From contig NZ_LGHK01000001.1 of the NCBI RefSeq assembly GCF_001908235.1, forward strand, positions 36,594 through 100,593: a stretch of 64,000 nt of DNA, read 5' to 3'. The number at the start of each line of letters is the position of its first letter. Position 1 is the first letter of the stretch. The notes under the pieces were generated by a model. The model did not search any database, was not told the origin of the DNA, and was given only the letters and a program-made list of their open reading frames with translations. Source of the DNA: Bradyrhizobium sp. NAS96.2 (GTDB lineage: Bacteria; Pseudomonadota; Alphaproteobacteria; Rhizobiales; Xanthobacteraceae). Shown one piece after another: positions 25,709 through 34,809 of this stretch. The position numbers and the translations under genes are program-made.

Positions 25709-26818
25709 CTAGCTCGCGATCTGGGCGCGCGAATGCGGCAAAAGCCGCGCTCGAAATGCGGCCGTCAACGCCGGCAACAAGTGCAGGGCGTCGTTGACAA
25801 TGGCGATATGAGCGAAATCGAATATCGGCGCATTCTTGTCGGTATTGATTGCGACAATCAGATCGGCACCTTCCACGCCAACCCGGTGCTGGATCGCGCC
25901 GGATATGCCAGCTGCAATATAAAGCTTTGGCCGAATGGTCTTGCCGGTCTGGCCAATTTGCCGGTCAGTCGAGACCCAGCCCTTTTGCACCAGAGGACGC
26001 GAGCAACCATATTCGGCGCCGAGGGCCGTTGCGAGCTCGCGCACCAGGTGGAAGTTGTCCTGCGATCCGAGCCCCAAGCCGCCGGCGACCACGACATCGG
26101 CATAGGCAAGATTGGACGTTTCGGAATCGCGGTCCGGAATGAACGACAGCACCTTGGTGACGATATCGTCCTCAACAAGACCAAGCGGGTGGATAATGAT
26201 CCGAGACGCATCGCGCTCGACACGCTCGGGCATCGGCATGACGCGCGGGCGGACGGTTGCCATCTGCGGCCGGTAATTCAAGGTGTAGATCGTGCAGAGC
26301 AGCGAACCGCCAAAGGTCGGACGTGTGGCCGCAAGCGAACCATCAGCGTCGACATCGAGCTCAGTGCAGTCGGCGGTCAGGCCTGTCAGAAGCGTCGTCG
26401 CGACGGATCCCGCCAGGTCGCGACCGAGCGTGGTGGCGCCGAGCAGCAGGATCTCTGGCTTGTAGGCGTTGACAAGCTCCGTCAGCGCCTTGGTATATGA
26501 TTCATTGCGATACTCCGACAGAATGTTGTCGGGCACGAGATAGCTCAGATCGGCGCCATAGCAGAACGATTCAAGCGCGGCATTGCGCGTCGCCTCCCCC
26601 TCCGGACCGATTACAATTGCGGCGAGATCAACCTTCAGCTTGTCGGCAAGCCTGCGGCCCGCGCCCATGAGCTCCCAGGAAACGGGATGCACCTGCCCGC
26701 GCTCCTGCTCGACGAAGACCCAGACGTGCTTGTAGGCCTTAAAGTGCTCCGGCAATTCTCTTTTGGCTGCGGCACGGCCGCCCACGGCCGGCGTGGCAGC
26801 TTTGGTGACGTTGCTCAT
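25709..26818 (-). CDS. fixB: Electron transfer flavoprotein alpha-like FixB
   Basis: FixB (369 aa) is the ETF-alpha-like subunit of the FixABCX complex. The C-terminal FAD domain is intact: [19 protein letters not shown] and [14 protein letters not shown]. It pairs with FixA (ETF-beta), but the gene directly upstream is a decayed fixA. A functional fixA must therefore exist elsewhere, as in B. diazoefficiens where fixA lies apart, near nifA. Confidence 0.96.
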   Translation of the reverse strand: MSNVTKAATPAVGGRAAAKRELPEHFKAYKHVWVFVEQERGQVHPVSWELMGAGRRLADKLKVDLAAIVIGPEGEATRNAALESFCYGADLSYLVPDNILSEYRNESYTKALTELVNAYKPEILLLGATTLGRDLAGSVATTLLTGLTADCTELDVDADGSLAATRPTFGGSLLCTIYTLNYRPQMATVRPRVMPMPERVERDASRIIIHPLGLVEDDIVTKVLSFIPDRDSETSNLAYADVVVAGGLGLGSQDNFHLVRELATALGAEYGCSRPLVQKGWVSTDRQIGQTGKTIRPKLYIAAGISGAIQHRVGVEGADLIVAINTDKNAPIFDFAHIAIVNDALHLLPALTAAFRARLLPHSRAQIAS

Positions 26819-26832
26819 ACCTATGAATCCCC

Positions 26833-27390
26833 TCAGAACCAGCGCGCCCGCGCCACAGGATCGCGCTCTAGCTTCGATTGCCCCTTGAAGATGGATTGAT
26901 CAGTGCCGGACCGGCTTCGCGGCTGCCGCCGCCGGCTTCGCCTTCCCGGCGCGGCCCCAGCGCAATAATGAGTGCTCGGCGATGGCCGGTTGCCGCACAG
27001 GTCACGTTTCGACAGGCCTTGCTTGAAGATGTCCTTGGCTCCAGCATTCTCCGCGCCCCATATTGCGGCCGGCGCCCGAGCCAGCCTCACCGCGTCAGCC
27101 GTACCGGCGCGGCCAGTGCGGCTTATCGCTTCCAGCACCGTTGACCAGGCAGCTCCGATCTGTGCGCAACACTCGCGCGCGGCCTTCGACGTGGCGCTAC
27201 GCGGTGATTGTGACGAGCGCGGTACTCTTGTCGCTGAACCCGTCATGTAGTTTGTACGTGTCTTCCAGCGCAACGAAATCCGACACCAACATGAAGATAT
27301 GTCCTCCTGACACATGAGGCCGCCGGTCACGGGGTGTTGGAAGATCAGCGCGAACTCGTTGACCTGCTTGATGCAGACGTCAGTATGCAT
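26833..27390 (-). pseudogene. fixA: Decayed fixA (frameshifted and [17 protein letters not shown])
   Basis: From ATG 27390 the frame reads MHTDVCIKQVNEFALIFQHPV, the N-terminus of FixA. After about 30 codons the homology jumps frame (VSDFVALEDTYKLHD). The C-terminal part returns as ADAVRLARAPAAIWGAENAG and [13 protein letters not shown], matching the end of FixA. The remaining ~185 codons, against about 280 for intact FixA, show that the middle is missing. It lies immediately upstream of fixB in the order fixA-B-C-X and marks an ancestral complete operon. Confidence 0.8.
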
Positions 27391-27860
27391 GCCTTCTCCC
27401 GACGCTCGCGTGAATGCTTGGGTTAGCTTCGGATCGCCATCTCCGGTCAATCCCCGACCTCAATTGCATCGAACGCGATTTCCGAACGGAGCTCGCGTGA
27501 GCATGAGCCATGAAATGATCGCGGCACTGGGAATGAGCAGCAAAAGCAACGTCATTGTTCTTCCTCCAAATCTCATCTGGAACAAAGGTCGGCAGGACGT
27601 CGTCAATGACAGACGTGGCAGCAGAACAGCAAGTGTCGTACCAGTCCCGGCGCCATCGAAAATCGGATGTCAAAGCAATGGCTTGGTGTGATCTGGTGGA
27701 GATCACTTTCAACACACGACACTCCGGACATGGTCGCGAATCCAACAATGCCGCCTTGCGCAATGAGCGCAGCGAGCTGAGCTTAATGAAGACGAAGATC
27801 GCGCCTGGCGCCGTGACAACAACGTGGCGCGGAACAACCCGCACCGAGGCGGCGACGCGG
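27391..27860. other. Intergenic region between nifW and the fixA remnant
   Basis: About 470 bases without a recognised gene. No sigma-54 element was found here, so fixBCX is probably transcribed from the nifV promoter further upstream. Confidence 0.35.
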
Positions 27861-28218
27861 CTACTTCATCAGAACACTCAATGGCACGAAGGCGGCGGGC
27901 CTCTTGGGCTCTGCGTTCTTGGGCTCTGCGACCACATCCTTCAAAACCTTGAATACTCTCTGGTCGATTGGGGACGACACCACGAAATCGGCATAGGCCT
28001 GCTCCAGAATTGCCTTGCACCGTGCCTTGACCTCTGGTTCCGAAACGCCGACGAATTGTTCCTTGGCGAGATGTTGCCCCATGCGCCCCAAGATATGCAG
28101 GCGTGCGACGTGGAGAATCTTGGAGTCGTAGGCGACGCCAAGAAGCAAAAAAAAACTCCTCTGCTGAGGCGGCCGCGTTGAGCCGTTCCATGATGCCTGT
28201 CGCCGGTGTGTCGCTCAT
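27861..28218 (-). pseudogene. nifW: Nitrogenase-stabilising protein NifW, frameshifted in a T9 run
   Basis: NifW protects MoFe protein against oxygen damage. The start ATG 28218 has GGGAGAG upstream; the first part reads MSDTPATGIMERLNAAASAEEFF. The rest, GVAYDSKILHVARLHIL to the stop at 27861, lies in another frame. One base too many in the T9 run (A9 at 28147-28155 on the plus strand) causes the shift; with eight T the product has about 118 residues, normal for NifW. This may be a true mutation or a homopolymer sequencing error. Confidence 0.87.
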
Positions 28219-28444
28219 CGAAAACTCTCCCTTCGTTCGACCCCCGGCGTGCAGCCGGGAACTGGTACAGCCGCACAATCCCGCCCGCACCTTTGCCGCG
28301 CAGAGCCCAACTATCGCCCAACCAAGGCTTCAGAAAACGCGAAGCCGTCGAGCAGCACCGCATCGCCTCCTCGAGGCGCCGCGCGCGGTCGGCCACTTGG
28401 ACGCCGGCAATGGCCGGCGGGGACAATACTGGACATGACTTCAC
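28219..28444 (-). other. Possible small coupled ORF or remnant between nifV and nifW
   Basis: A GTG at 28444 overlaps the nifV stop (GTGA) and opens a frame reading MKSCPVLSPPAIAGVQVADR..., with RARRLEEAMRCC further on. The frame runs on into nifW. Coupling and Arg/Ala-rich codon use make a small protein possible, but no family is recognised and its true end is unclear. Confidence 0.3.
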
Positions 28445-29634
28445 GCGCGATGGCTCAATGTGCGTTCACAGATGTCGCGCCAAATCGCAACCAATGTCTC
28501 GCGCTCAACCGGCAGTTTATTCTCGACGGCATATTTCCGCACCCGCGACAGAATCTGTCTTGCCTCATCGGCGCTGGCGGCAAGCTGCAATTCGTCGAGC
28601 AGCGTTGTGATCGCCGAAAGTCCAGAATGTTTGCCGATCACAAAACGGTTGGAGCGACCTAGTAAATGCGGGTCAAGCCACTGATAGGTGCGTTGATCCT
28701 TCAACAGGCCGTCGACATGAATCCCGGATTCGTGGGTGAATACATGCTCACCGACGATCGCCTTGTTCAGAGGAATCGCACGAGCTGCCGCCGCCGCGAC
28801 CACCGCAGCGACGTTCTCAAGCTCCGGCAGTATGATGCTGGTCTGCCGTCCGTAGAGCTGTTTTAGCGCGACTGCGACCTCCTCCAGCGGCGCGTTGCCC
28901 GCACGCTCGCCGAGCCCAATGACCGTCACCGAAGCATGGCTCGCACCGGCTTTGATGGCAGCGAGCGTGTTGGCGGTCGCGAGCCCGAGATCGTCGTGGC
29001 CGTGAAACTCGAGCTCAAGAACGGTGGACGCACGCAAATGTCCGACCAGCGCGCAAGTTGAATCTGGATCAAGCACGCTGAGCGTATCGGCAATGCGAAA
29101 GCGCCGCGCACCTGCCTCTTTTGCGGTTGCGACCAGCGTGATGAGAAACTCGATATCGGCACGGGAAGAGTCCTCGCCGCCGACAGCGACCTTGAGCCCT
29201 CGCTCACAGGCGTACCCCACCACTCGCTTCATTCGCTCCAGCGCCAATTCGCGGTTGCCGCCAATCTTGGCCGCGATTTGCACGTCGGAGGCGGGGATCG
29301 ACATGTTGACCATGGATACCTTGGCCTCGATCGCCGCATCGACATCGGCCTCTCGCATCCGGCACCAGCCAATGGTGGTGAGCGGGAGACCCGCCTCGAC
29401 GATGCCGCGGATGGCAGCGATCTCCTCACTGCCCATGGCCGGCGTCCCGGCCTCGACTTCGGTGACCCCCGCCCGCGCCAGCGCCCGTGCTATCGCCAGC
29501 TTTTCGTCGGCGGTGAACGCGACGCCAGGCGCCTGTTCGCCGTCGCGCAATGTCGTGTCGTTGAGCACGATCGGTTTGGCCGTTGCCAATTCGGACCACG
29601 ACGGTTTGGCGACAGTTGCGGCGGCAGCGATCAC
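28441..29634 (-). CDS. nifV: Homocitrate synthase NifV
   Basis: NifV condenses acetyl-CoA and 2-oxoglutarate to homocitrate, the organic ligand of FeMo-co. From GTG 29634 (AAGGAG six bases upstream) the protein has 397 residues; the longer upstream frame crosses the promoter. The N-terminal LNDTTLRDGEQAPGVAF and the metal-binding HGHDD are typical of the HMG-CoA-lyase-like family. A sigma-54 element (29672-29687) and a NifA site (29735-29750) lie upstream. Many rhizobia lack nifV and rely on host homocitrate; its presence suggests FeMo-co synthesis independent of the plant. Confidence 0.94.
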   Translation of the reverse strand: MIAAAATVAKPSWSELATAKPIVLNDTTLRDGEQAPGVAFTADEKLAIARALARAGVTEVEAGTPAMGSEEIAAIRGIVEAGLPLTTIGWCRMREADVDAAIEAKVSMVNMSIPASDVQIAAKIGGNRELALERMKRVVGYACERGLKVAVGGEDSSRADIEFLITLVATAKEAGARRFRIADTLSVLDPDSTCALVGHLRASTVLELEFHGHDDLGLATANTLAAIKAGASHASVTVIGLGERAGNAPLEEVAVALKQLYGRQTSIILPELENVAAVVAAAAARAIPLNKAIVGEHVFTHESGIHVDGLLKDQRTYQWLDPHLLGRSNRFVIGKHSGLSAITTLLDELQLAASADEARQILSRVRKYAVENKLPVERETLVAIWRDICERTLSHRA

Positions 29635-29671
29635 GCGAATCTCCTTGCTGGGTTTGACCACGGAGTACTCC

Positions 29672-29687
29672 AGCAACCGGCATGCCA
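29672..29687 (-). promoter_or_regulatory. Sigma-54 promoter of nifV
   Basis: Minus-strand TGGCATGCCGGTTGCT fits the -24/-12 consensus with one mismatch (T for C at the sixth position). It lies about 38 bases before the GTG start. Confidence 0.8.
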
Positions 29688-29734
29688 CGCCGGCACCAGC
29701 CGATTGGCAGATATGTTTTTTGTCCCAATTGGTT

Positions 29735-29750
29735 TGTCGCAAAGGCGACA
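29735..29750 (-). promoter_or_regulatory. NifA upstream activator site of nifV
   Basis: TGT-CGCAAAGGCG-ACA is an exact TGT-N10-ACA site about 50 bases upstream of the -24 element. Confidence 0.75.
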
Positions 29751-30008
29751 GGGTTGCAGAGCGCACGCGTCAACTTGACTTTCCGCCTCGCCGAGCTCTC
29801 GTTCATCTCGGCTTGCATTACAAATGGACAGCGAGATCCTGCGGAACACATGGTGGCTTGCCAGCCTGCGCTCGCGTAACAACCTTGCAGCCTATCTGCG
29901 ACAAAGCCCGTCGGACAAAGCCCATGAGAATTAAGACGAATTCGGCCGGCTCGCCCGCTCATCGCGAAGCCTCTGGAAAGCCGGGCGACAGACGATCCGA
30001 CCCCTGGC

Positions 30009-30725
30009 TCAGATGGGCCAGTCACCGGCGACGATCTGGCTCTCCGCCTGCAACAGAACGTCGCGCCGGCGCTCGGCCATCCGGCTCTCGCCGCTTTCAT
30101 CGCCAAAGCAGACGTCGAAATCGTTACATTGGGTGCACACCGGCGTCGTACACATCACGAGGCCCTCGTCCTCGCATAGCGTGCGATAGAAGAACCGCTT
30201 CCATCGCATATTGTTGATATTGCACGCCGCGAGCGGCGCGAAATGGCGACTTAGAAGCCGTGAGAGTTCGCCTCGGTTGCGCAATCCGAGGTCTTCCCAT
30301 AAGTGATCCGGCTCGATTGCGCGTCGCGCGATCATTGCGGCCAGCCAGCGGCCAATATCTCCTTCCGTCGACCGTCGCGAGAGCAGGAGATCACGCACCA
30401 TTGCGACCTCGTCGGTCACATTGGCCTCAACACCCGCGGCCGACTGTTCGATTTTGATCTCAATCGACGGGAAGTACTGTTCCAACAGCGCCGCCAGTTC
30501 ATGGGCTGCGAGGCCGGCTTTGTCGGGAAGTGGACCACCGTCCATCGAGGCCGCTGCCAGAATAGATGCCAGCACGTGGCGATCGAAGTCGCTGTCGGCA
30601 ACTATCTCGGCGTCTGCGGGGGACACTCCAGTGAGCAGGTGGTAGGTTGCAATACCTTTGTGCACGCTCTCGCGCGCAGCGGTCGCACCACCAATTAATG
30701 GCGGAAGCAACTTCGCTTCAAACAT
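30009..30725 (-). CDS. nifQ: Molybdenum-processing protein NifQ
   Basis: NifQ delivers molybdenum for FeMo-co synthesis. The 238-residue protein ends with the diagnostic Cys cluster CTTPVCTQCNDFDVC (C-x4-C-x2-C-x5-C), which binds a Mo-Fe-S cluster, preceded by MRWKRFFYRTLCE. It lies 150 bases downstream of nifH with two hairpins between, so it is probably expressed from the nifH promoter by partial read-through. Confidence 0.95.
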   Translation of the reverse strand: MFEAKLLPPLIGGATAARESVHKGIATYHLLTGVSPADAEIVADSDFDRHVLASILAAASMDGGPLPDKAGLAAHELAALLEQYFPSIEIKIEQSAAGVEANVTDEVAMVRDLLLSRRSTEGDIGRWLAAMIARRAIEPDHLWEDLGLRNRGELSRLLSRHFAPLAACNINNMRWKRFFYRTLCEDEGLVMCTTPVCTQCNDFDVCFGDESGESRMAERRRDVLLQAESQIVAGDWPI

Positions 30726-30761
30726 GTGGTCCTTTCCACCGCGGGTCCAAATACGCTACGC

Positions 30762-30839
30762 CGCCTCACCATCCTGGTGAGGCGTCTTTCGTCGGAATGC
30801 CGGTCTCCCGGGATGGGGGGGAAATTGGGGAGACCGGCA
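30762..30839 (-). other. Two strong hairpins between nifH and nifQ
   Basis: A 12-base perfect stem (30798-30809 with 30828-30839) lies about 40 bases after the nifH stop. A second hairpin has 10-base arms (CGCCTCACCA / TGGTGAGGCG, 30762-30784). Neither is followed by a T-run in the nifH direction. They may stabilise nifH mRNA or attenuate read-through into nifQ. Confidence 0.6.
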
Positions 30840-30878
30840 CCCGCTCGCGCGCCCTTACGAGGCCACGAGTCGCCACCT

Positions 30879-31901
<1,023 letters not shown>

Positions 31902-31922
31902 TCAGTGTTGCATCACCCCTAT

Positions 31923-31938
31923 AGCAACAGCCGTGCCA
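31923..31938 (-). promoter_or_regulatory. Sigma-54 promoter of nifH
   Basis: Minus-strand TGGCACGGCTGTTGCT is a perfect -24/-12 element, about 160 bases upstream of the nifH ATG. Confidence 0.93.
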
Positions 31939-32026
31939 GCACTTGTCCGCGCTCGTTTAAGCGTCTGAATATGTTTTGCAAACTCACGCACCGACGGAGG
32001 TTGCTTATCCGGCGAGAGATCCATGC

Positions 32027-32073
32027 TGTTTTTTACCTGACAGGACCTAAGCCCGCCTGTCGGAAACCGAACA
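32027..32073 (-). promoter_or_regulatory. Two NifA sites between nifH and the divergent gene pair
   Basis: Exact TGT-N10-ACA sites at 32027-32042 and 32058-32073 lie 90-135 bases upstream of the nifH -24 element. They are also about 60-105 bases upstream of a weaker plus-strand sigma-54 element at 32132, so they may serve both directions. Confidence 0.85.
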
Positions 32074-32131
32074 GGCCTAGTCAGATGGGTCAAGGCCGGC
32101 CTGCCGCGGGCTATTTCGATGCGTTCAAGCG

Positions 32132-32147
32132 TGGAACGGGAATTGCC
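32132..32147 (+). promoter_or_regulatory. Probable sigma-54 promoter of the 139-residue ORF and nifO
   Basis: TGGAACGGGAATTGCC keeps the GG and TTGC cores with two mismatches to consensus. It lies 42 bases before the ATG at 32189 and downstream of the two NifA sites. Confidence 0.55.
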
Positions 32148-32188
32148 AATCGACCTTTGCGGTGGACCGTTGGCGGAGGAACGCGACA

Positions 32189-32608
32189 ATGCAGGTCGGG
32201 AGTGAAACGTCGAAGGGAATGGCCGGGCGGCCGATGTGCCTGATCGATGACAACATCGCCCACGCGGCCCTGCGGTGCATCTTCCATGGTCGGATCGAGA
32301 CGCACCAGCTTGCAACGCGGGAAAAGGTTGTTGCCGGGAGTGTCGATTGGCCGGTAGGGGATGTGGTGCAGCTCGGCCGCTGCGAACAGCCGGCGCTGAT
32401 CAGCGAAATGGCGGCCCAATGTCCTGGCGCTGGAAGCCCGATCGTCTGCGACGCATCAGACGGGGCCACGACGGGCGGCCGCATTACGGCTGGCGCCCCT
32501 GCCGCGCACGGCAGGCCACCCACCTTGGCAACAGTTCGCAAAAATGTCGATGCCGTTCTCGATTGCGGCGGCGTCGCATCGATCGTTCAGCCAGGCGCGC
32601 TCGAATAG
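32189..32608 (+). CDS. Nif-linked hypothetical protein (139 aa)
   Basis: The start ATG 32189 has a strong ribosome binding site (GGAGGAA, seven bases upstream), and the stop is seven bases before the NifO-like gene, so the frame is probably real. The sequence reads MAGRPMCLIDDNIAHAALRC, then VDWPVGDVVQLGRCEQPALI, and ends in a Gly/Ala-rich part with DAVLDCGGVAS. I recognise no family. Four Cys residues are spread along the chain without a cluster motif. Divergent from nifH and behind a probable sigma-54 promoter, it is likely expressed with nitrogenase. Confidence 0.6.
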   Translation: MQVGSETSKGMAGRPMCLIDDNIAHAALRCIFHGRIETHQLATREKVVAGSVDWPVGDVVQLGRCEQPALISEMAAQCPGAGSPIVCDASDGATTGGRITAGAPAAHGRPPTLATVRKNVDAVLDCGGVASIVQPGALE

Positions 32609-32615
32609 GTGCACC

Positions 32616-33029
32616 ATGGCAACAATCATCTTCTATCAAAAGCCAGGTTGCGCCACCAACGCTCGACAAATCAACGCACTGACGGCCGCGGGGCATCACG
32701 TGATTGCCAAGGACATCTTGAAAGAGCCGTGGCGCACGGAGGAACTGCGCTCGTTCTTCGGACTTACACCGATCGTGTCCTGGTTCAACCCCTCCGCGCC
32801 ACGCGTCAAGTCGGGCGAAGTCAATCCCGGCGCGATCGATGCGGCGGGCGCACTTGCGCTGATGCTCGGCGATCCACTTTTGATCCGACGCCCCCTGATC
32901 GACGCCGATGGCGCAAGATGCGCGGGATTTGATCGTGAGCCCGTGCCGTCGCTGCTTGGTCGGATCGCACAAGATGATCTCATCGGATGCTCGCGCGAGG
33001 GAAGGCTCATGGACTGTCCGTCCGAGTGA
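32616..33029 (+). CDS. nifO: NifO-like nitrogenase-associated protein (ArsC/Spx family)
   Basis: The 137-residue thioredoxin-fold protein has the ArsC-family start TIIFYQKPGCATNARQ, with one active-site Cys in PGCATN, and ends in a Cys-containing tail. Proteins of this type in nif clusters (NifO, ArsC-related nitrogenase-associated) are thought to influence molybdenum use. The start ATG 32616 follows the 139-residue ORF by seven bases. Expression with nitrogenase is inferred from the shared promoter. Confidence 0.82.
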   Translation: MATIIFYQKPGCATNARQINALTAAGHHVIAKDILKEPWRTEELRSFFGLTPIVSWFNPSAPRVKSGEVNPGAIDAAGALALMLGDPLLIRRPLIDADGARCAGFDREPVPSLLGRIAQDDLIGCSREGRLMDCPSE

Positions 33030-33313
33030 GAAGTTGCACAAGCTAAGGCCATGCCGGCAGACAAGACGACGCTCCCTGTCTTCGTTCTTTTCGGGCGCGC
33101 GCGACGAGCAACACCCGCGCTGCGAATAAGATGAGAGGTCTATCAACCGCTGCAGGTCGGTAGAGACCCCTCGGGGCAGCTCTTTCCGTCGCGCAAAAGC
33201 GCACTTTCCGCGCATGCGGCAGGACATGGCAGGAGCGATGCAATCTTGAGACACCTCAACCGCGCATTACCGATGTGACTTAGCGACTTAATTACGTCGA
33301 TGACCAACCCGAT
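33030..33313. other. Intergenic region before the OmpW gene
   Basis: About 280 bases with no recognised gene; the right end leads into the FixK box. Confidence 0.35.
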
Positions 33314-33327
33314 TTGATCCGCATCAA
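33314..33327 (+). promoter_or_regulatory. FixK/FNR box upstream of ompW
   Basis: TTGATCCGCATCAA is a perfect TTGAT-N4-ATCAA palindrome 74 bases before the start codon. It predicts activation at low oxygen by FixK2 or an FNR homologue. Confidence 0.85.
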
Positions 33328-33400
33328 ATCCATCGCCATCCCAATCATGTGACAGAGGGCTCGCGTGACTATCCACGCGAACTTTGGAATGGAGACTTTG

Positions 33401-34141
33401 ATGAGAGCAAGAACAATTCTGATGAACGCATCCCTGCTCGTGCTTGCGGCAATGTTCGACGGAGCTGCCATGACGTCGGTACAGGCTGCGGACCTCGCAC
33501 CGGCGCGGGTCTACGCTAGACCTCCCCTGGTCGAACCCTTCAATCCCTGGCTGATCCGCCTGCGCGTGCTCGGCGTATTGCCGGATTCCGAAGGCAGCTC
33601 GGTCAATGTCGGCGCCGTACCGCCTCTGTCATCACCGAATTCCGGCCTCTCGATCAGCGATCGGGTCGTACCGGAGCTCGACATCACCTATTTTTTCACT
33701 CCCAATATCTCCGCTGAACTCATTCTCGCCGTGACCAGACATCAGATCGGCGGCACTGGGACGCTGAGTGGGCTTGATATCGGAAAAACCTCGCTGTTGC
33801 CGCCGACGCTGACCCTTCAATACCACTTCACCGACTTCGGCCCGTTCAAGCCATATATCGGCGCCGGCATCAACTACACCGCGTTCTTCCACCAATCCGC
33901 AGCCAAGACGCCGTTTGCCGGCCTGGTGGTGACGGATTTGCATGTCAACAACACAGTTAGTCCCGCGGTTCAATTCGGCTTCGACTACATGCTCGATCGT
34001 CATTGGGGCCTGAACTTTGACGTGAAGAAGCTGTGGCTGCGGCCGGATTATTCGGCGACCGTAAACGGCGCGATCCCCGTCACGGGCCGCGCTAATATCG
34101 ACCCATGGCTGGTCAGCGGCGGCGTCACGTATAAGTTCTGA
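33401..34141 (+). CDS. ompW: OmpW-family outer membrane protein
   Basis: The 246-residue product starts at ATG 33401 (GGAG upstream) with a signal peptide ending near VQA-ADL. The mature part has the OmpW features: PWLIRLRVLGVLPDSEG, a central ISDRVVPELDITYFFTPNISAEL segment and a C-terminal strand ending in Phe (GGVTYKF) for BAM recognition. OmpW forms an eight-stranded barrel that lets small hydrophobic molecules pass. The FixK box predicts microaerobic induction as in bacteroids. A longer frame from 33365 lacks a ribosome binding site. Confidence 0.92.
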   Translation: MRARTILMNASLLVLAAMFDGAAMTSVQAADLAPARVYARPPLVEPFNPWLIRLRVLGVLPDSEGSSVNVGAVPPLSSPNSGLSISDRVVPELDITYFFTPNISAELILAVTRHQIGGTGTLSGLDIGKTSLLPPTLTLQYHFTDFGPFKPYIGAGINYTAFFHQSAAKTPFAGLVVTDLHVNNTVSPAVQFGFDYMLDRHWGLNFDVKKLWLRPDYSATVNGAIPVTGRANIDPWLVSGGVTYKF

Positions 34142-34266
34142 CGAACGAGCACGCCCCGAAAATGTAAAGGCCGGCTTGCCAAGGCGAGGGGTCGCGCGAG
34201 GTGACACCTCGGGTAATGGTCATCACACCCAGTGCCGGGAGCCGGGCCCGGCGCCGCATCCCTTGA

Positions 34267-34488
34267 CTATCGTGCCGTCACCGCTTCCTGCCTGAAGGCA
34301 TTAACCGCTGCCCGGGTCAGCCGAAATACGCCACGGCCACCGGCCAGCGGACGATAGGCATGGCCGGCACGCGCATTGAGGACATCAAACCACTGGTGCG
34401 GCGTGAGCTTCGCCGGCCGCGCGCTGATCTGGACCACGGTCCCGTTCGGAGCGAAGCGGACGTGGATGATGACCTGCTGCGAGTCCAT
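34267..34488 (-). CDS. Small nif-region protein (73 aa)
   Basis: The start ATG 34488 has AAGGGAAA four bases upstream. The product reads MDSQQVIIHVRFAPNGTVVQ, then TPHQWFDVLNARAGHAYRPLAGGRGVFRLTRA, a compact alpha/beta small protein without Cys. I do not recognise a named family. Position downstream of the DegT-like gene on the same strand suggests it belongs to the nif accessory block, though 320 bases separate them. Confidence 0.6.
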   Translation of the reverse strand: MDSQQVIIHVRFAPNGTVVQISARPAKLTPHQWFDVLNARAGHAYRPLAGGRGVFRLTRAAVNAFRQEAVTAR

Positions 34489-34809
34489 TCAGTTTCCCTT
34501 TTTTTGTTCCAGAATCCGCGCCGAGGCCGAGGAGCTTTTGGCGTCAAGCCGCGACCAGGCGCGCTCGTCTACCCTGGTCGCGCGTTTGATTTTCTCCGCT
34601 GGCGACTTACGATAGTCGTTTGCGGCTTCCCAAGACGAATAGCTGGCAGACGCTTTTTAGGGTCTGTCCCCGCGTTCAAAACAGCGCTTTTCTCGCCACA
34701 GCACCGCCGCAAGCGATGTGCCACCCGGTGACCGCAATCGTCTTGCGCAACAGCAGGCAGTCACTATGGCCATTCAATCTTCCCTTTGGGTGCATGGGAC
34801 GCTGAATGT
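34489..34809. other. Intergenic region with an inverted repeat
   Basis: About 320 bases without a gene. Arms CGCGACCAG (34550-34558) and CTGGTCGCG (34574-34582) form a hairpin followed by a moderately T-rich stretch on the plus strand. No sigma-54 element was found. Confidence 0.35.

Noticed and set aside
25445..26500. Plus-strand frame opposite fixC/fixB
   Set aside because: Antisense shadow of two conserved genes, no ribosome binding site.
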